Assembly: GCF_005519465.1 (NCBI RefSeq)
Contig: NZ_CP027858.1
Coordinates: 3,224,001-3,288,000, forward strand
Origin: Streptomyces clavuligerus
GTDB taxonomy: Bacteria; Actinomycetota; Actinomycetes; Streptomycetales; Streptomycetaceae
Direction: 5' to 3'
Length of the DNA: 64,000 bases
The notes under the pieces are model-generated. The model was given only the letters and a program-made list of their open reading frames with translations, searched no databases and had not been told where the DNA came from. The stretch's first letter is position 1; every line of letters starts with the position of its first letter. This document shows positions 63,874 through 64,000 of the stretch, piece after piece. The position numbers were made by a program, and so were the translations under genes.

Positions 63874-64000
63874 TGCATCGTTCCCGTCTGGACCCCGGCG
63901 GCCCTTCGACGTCCGGGCCCCAGGGCCGCGCTGACGGGTCCTAGCCTACGAGCGCGTCTGGTTTGCCCTGCGCACGTGGCCGCTCCTCGGCCAGCTCGCC

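Overview
This window is very GC-rich. GTG starts, ATGA/GTGA stop-start overlaps and almost no TTA codons are all typical of Streptomyces. Two things suggest a core, origin-proximal arm of the chromosome: a perfect 16-bp parS site (21236-21251), and the conserved fhaA-fhaB-pstP-rodA-pbpA-pknB-sortase block at the right end, which lies close to oriC in known Streptomyces. Species cannot be decided from the sequence alone.

Left part (1-29.8 kb). The tail of a D-Ala-D-Ala carboxypeptidase is followed by a first branched-chain 2-oxoacid dehydrogenase operon (bkdA-B-C, minus strand). Next come a DevR/DosR-like orphan response regulator, a flavin split-barrel protein, a phosphotransferase carrying a TTA codon, and two divergent membrane Ser/Thr kinases. 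A secreted Pro-rich protein, a PadR regulator that looks leaderless and self-repressed, a peptide-type ABC exporter, the bacterial proteasome activator Bpa and a quinone oxidoreductase come next. A divergent pair follows: a stand-alone RCK protein and a two-TM K+ channel with its own RCK domain. The parS site lies just before a molybdenum-cofactor pair (mobA-like and a moeA with a huge repetitive N-terminal extension). A second bkd operon and its Lrp/AsnC regulator close this part.

Middle part (29.8-42 kb). This is a phenylacetate-degradation region: a TetR regulator (PaaR-like), a 3-hydroxyacyl-CoA dehydrogenase, paaN, and the paaABCDE ring-epoxidase operon, with an unrelated SpoU methyltransferase and an HTTM/DUF5819 membrane pair in between. 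Three matches to the PaaR palindrome ACCGNNCGNNCGGT lie upstream of bkdA2, paaN and paaA. In each case a TTKTCCACAGG box (DnaA-box-like) lies upstream of the palindrome, at gaps of 32, 22 and 43 nt, which differ by about one helical turn. This ties the second bkd operon to the phenylacetate genes. An acyl-CoA dehydrogenase with a KstR-like operator follows.

Right part (42-64 kb). Here are a rhodanese ending in an 8-bp tandem repeat, a J-domain-like protein, a DUF2252 protein and a two-component system whose sensor kinase has an extra C-terminal membrane segment plus outside domain. A truncated IS5-type transposase follows, then a lipoprotein / small secreted protein / adaptor / MacB-type exporter cluster, tRNA-Leu(CAG), and the cell-wall growth and Ser/Thr phosphorylation operon ending in PknB, with a convergent class E sortase. 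Many convergent gene pairs are separated by long perfect hairpins without U tracts. No CRISPR array, integrase or rRNA was seen.
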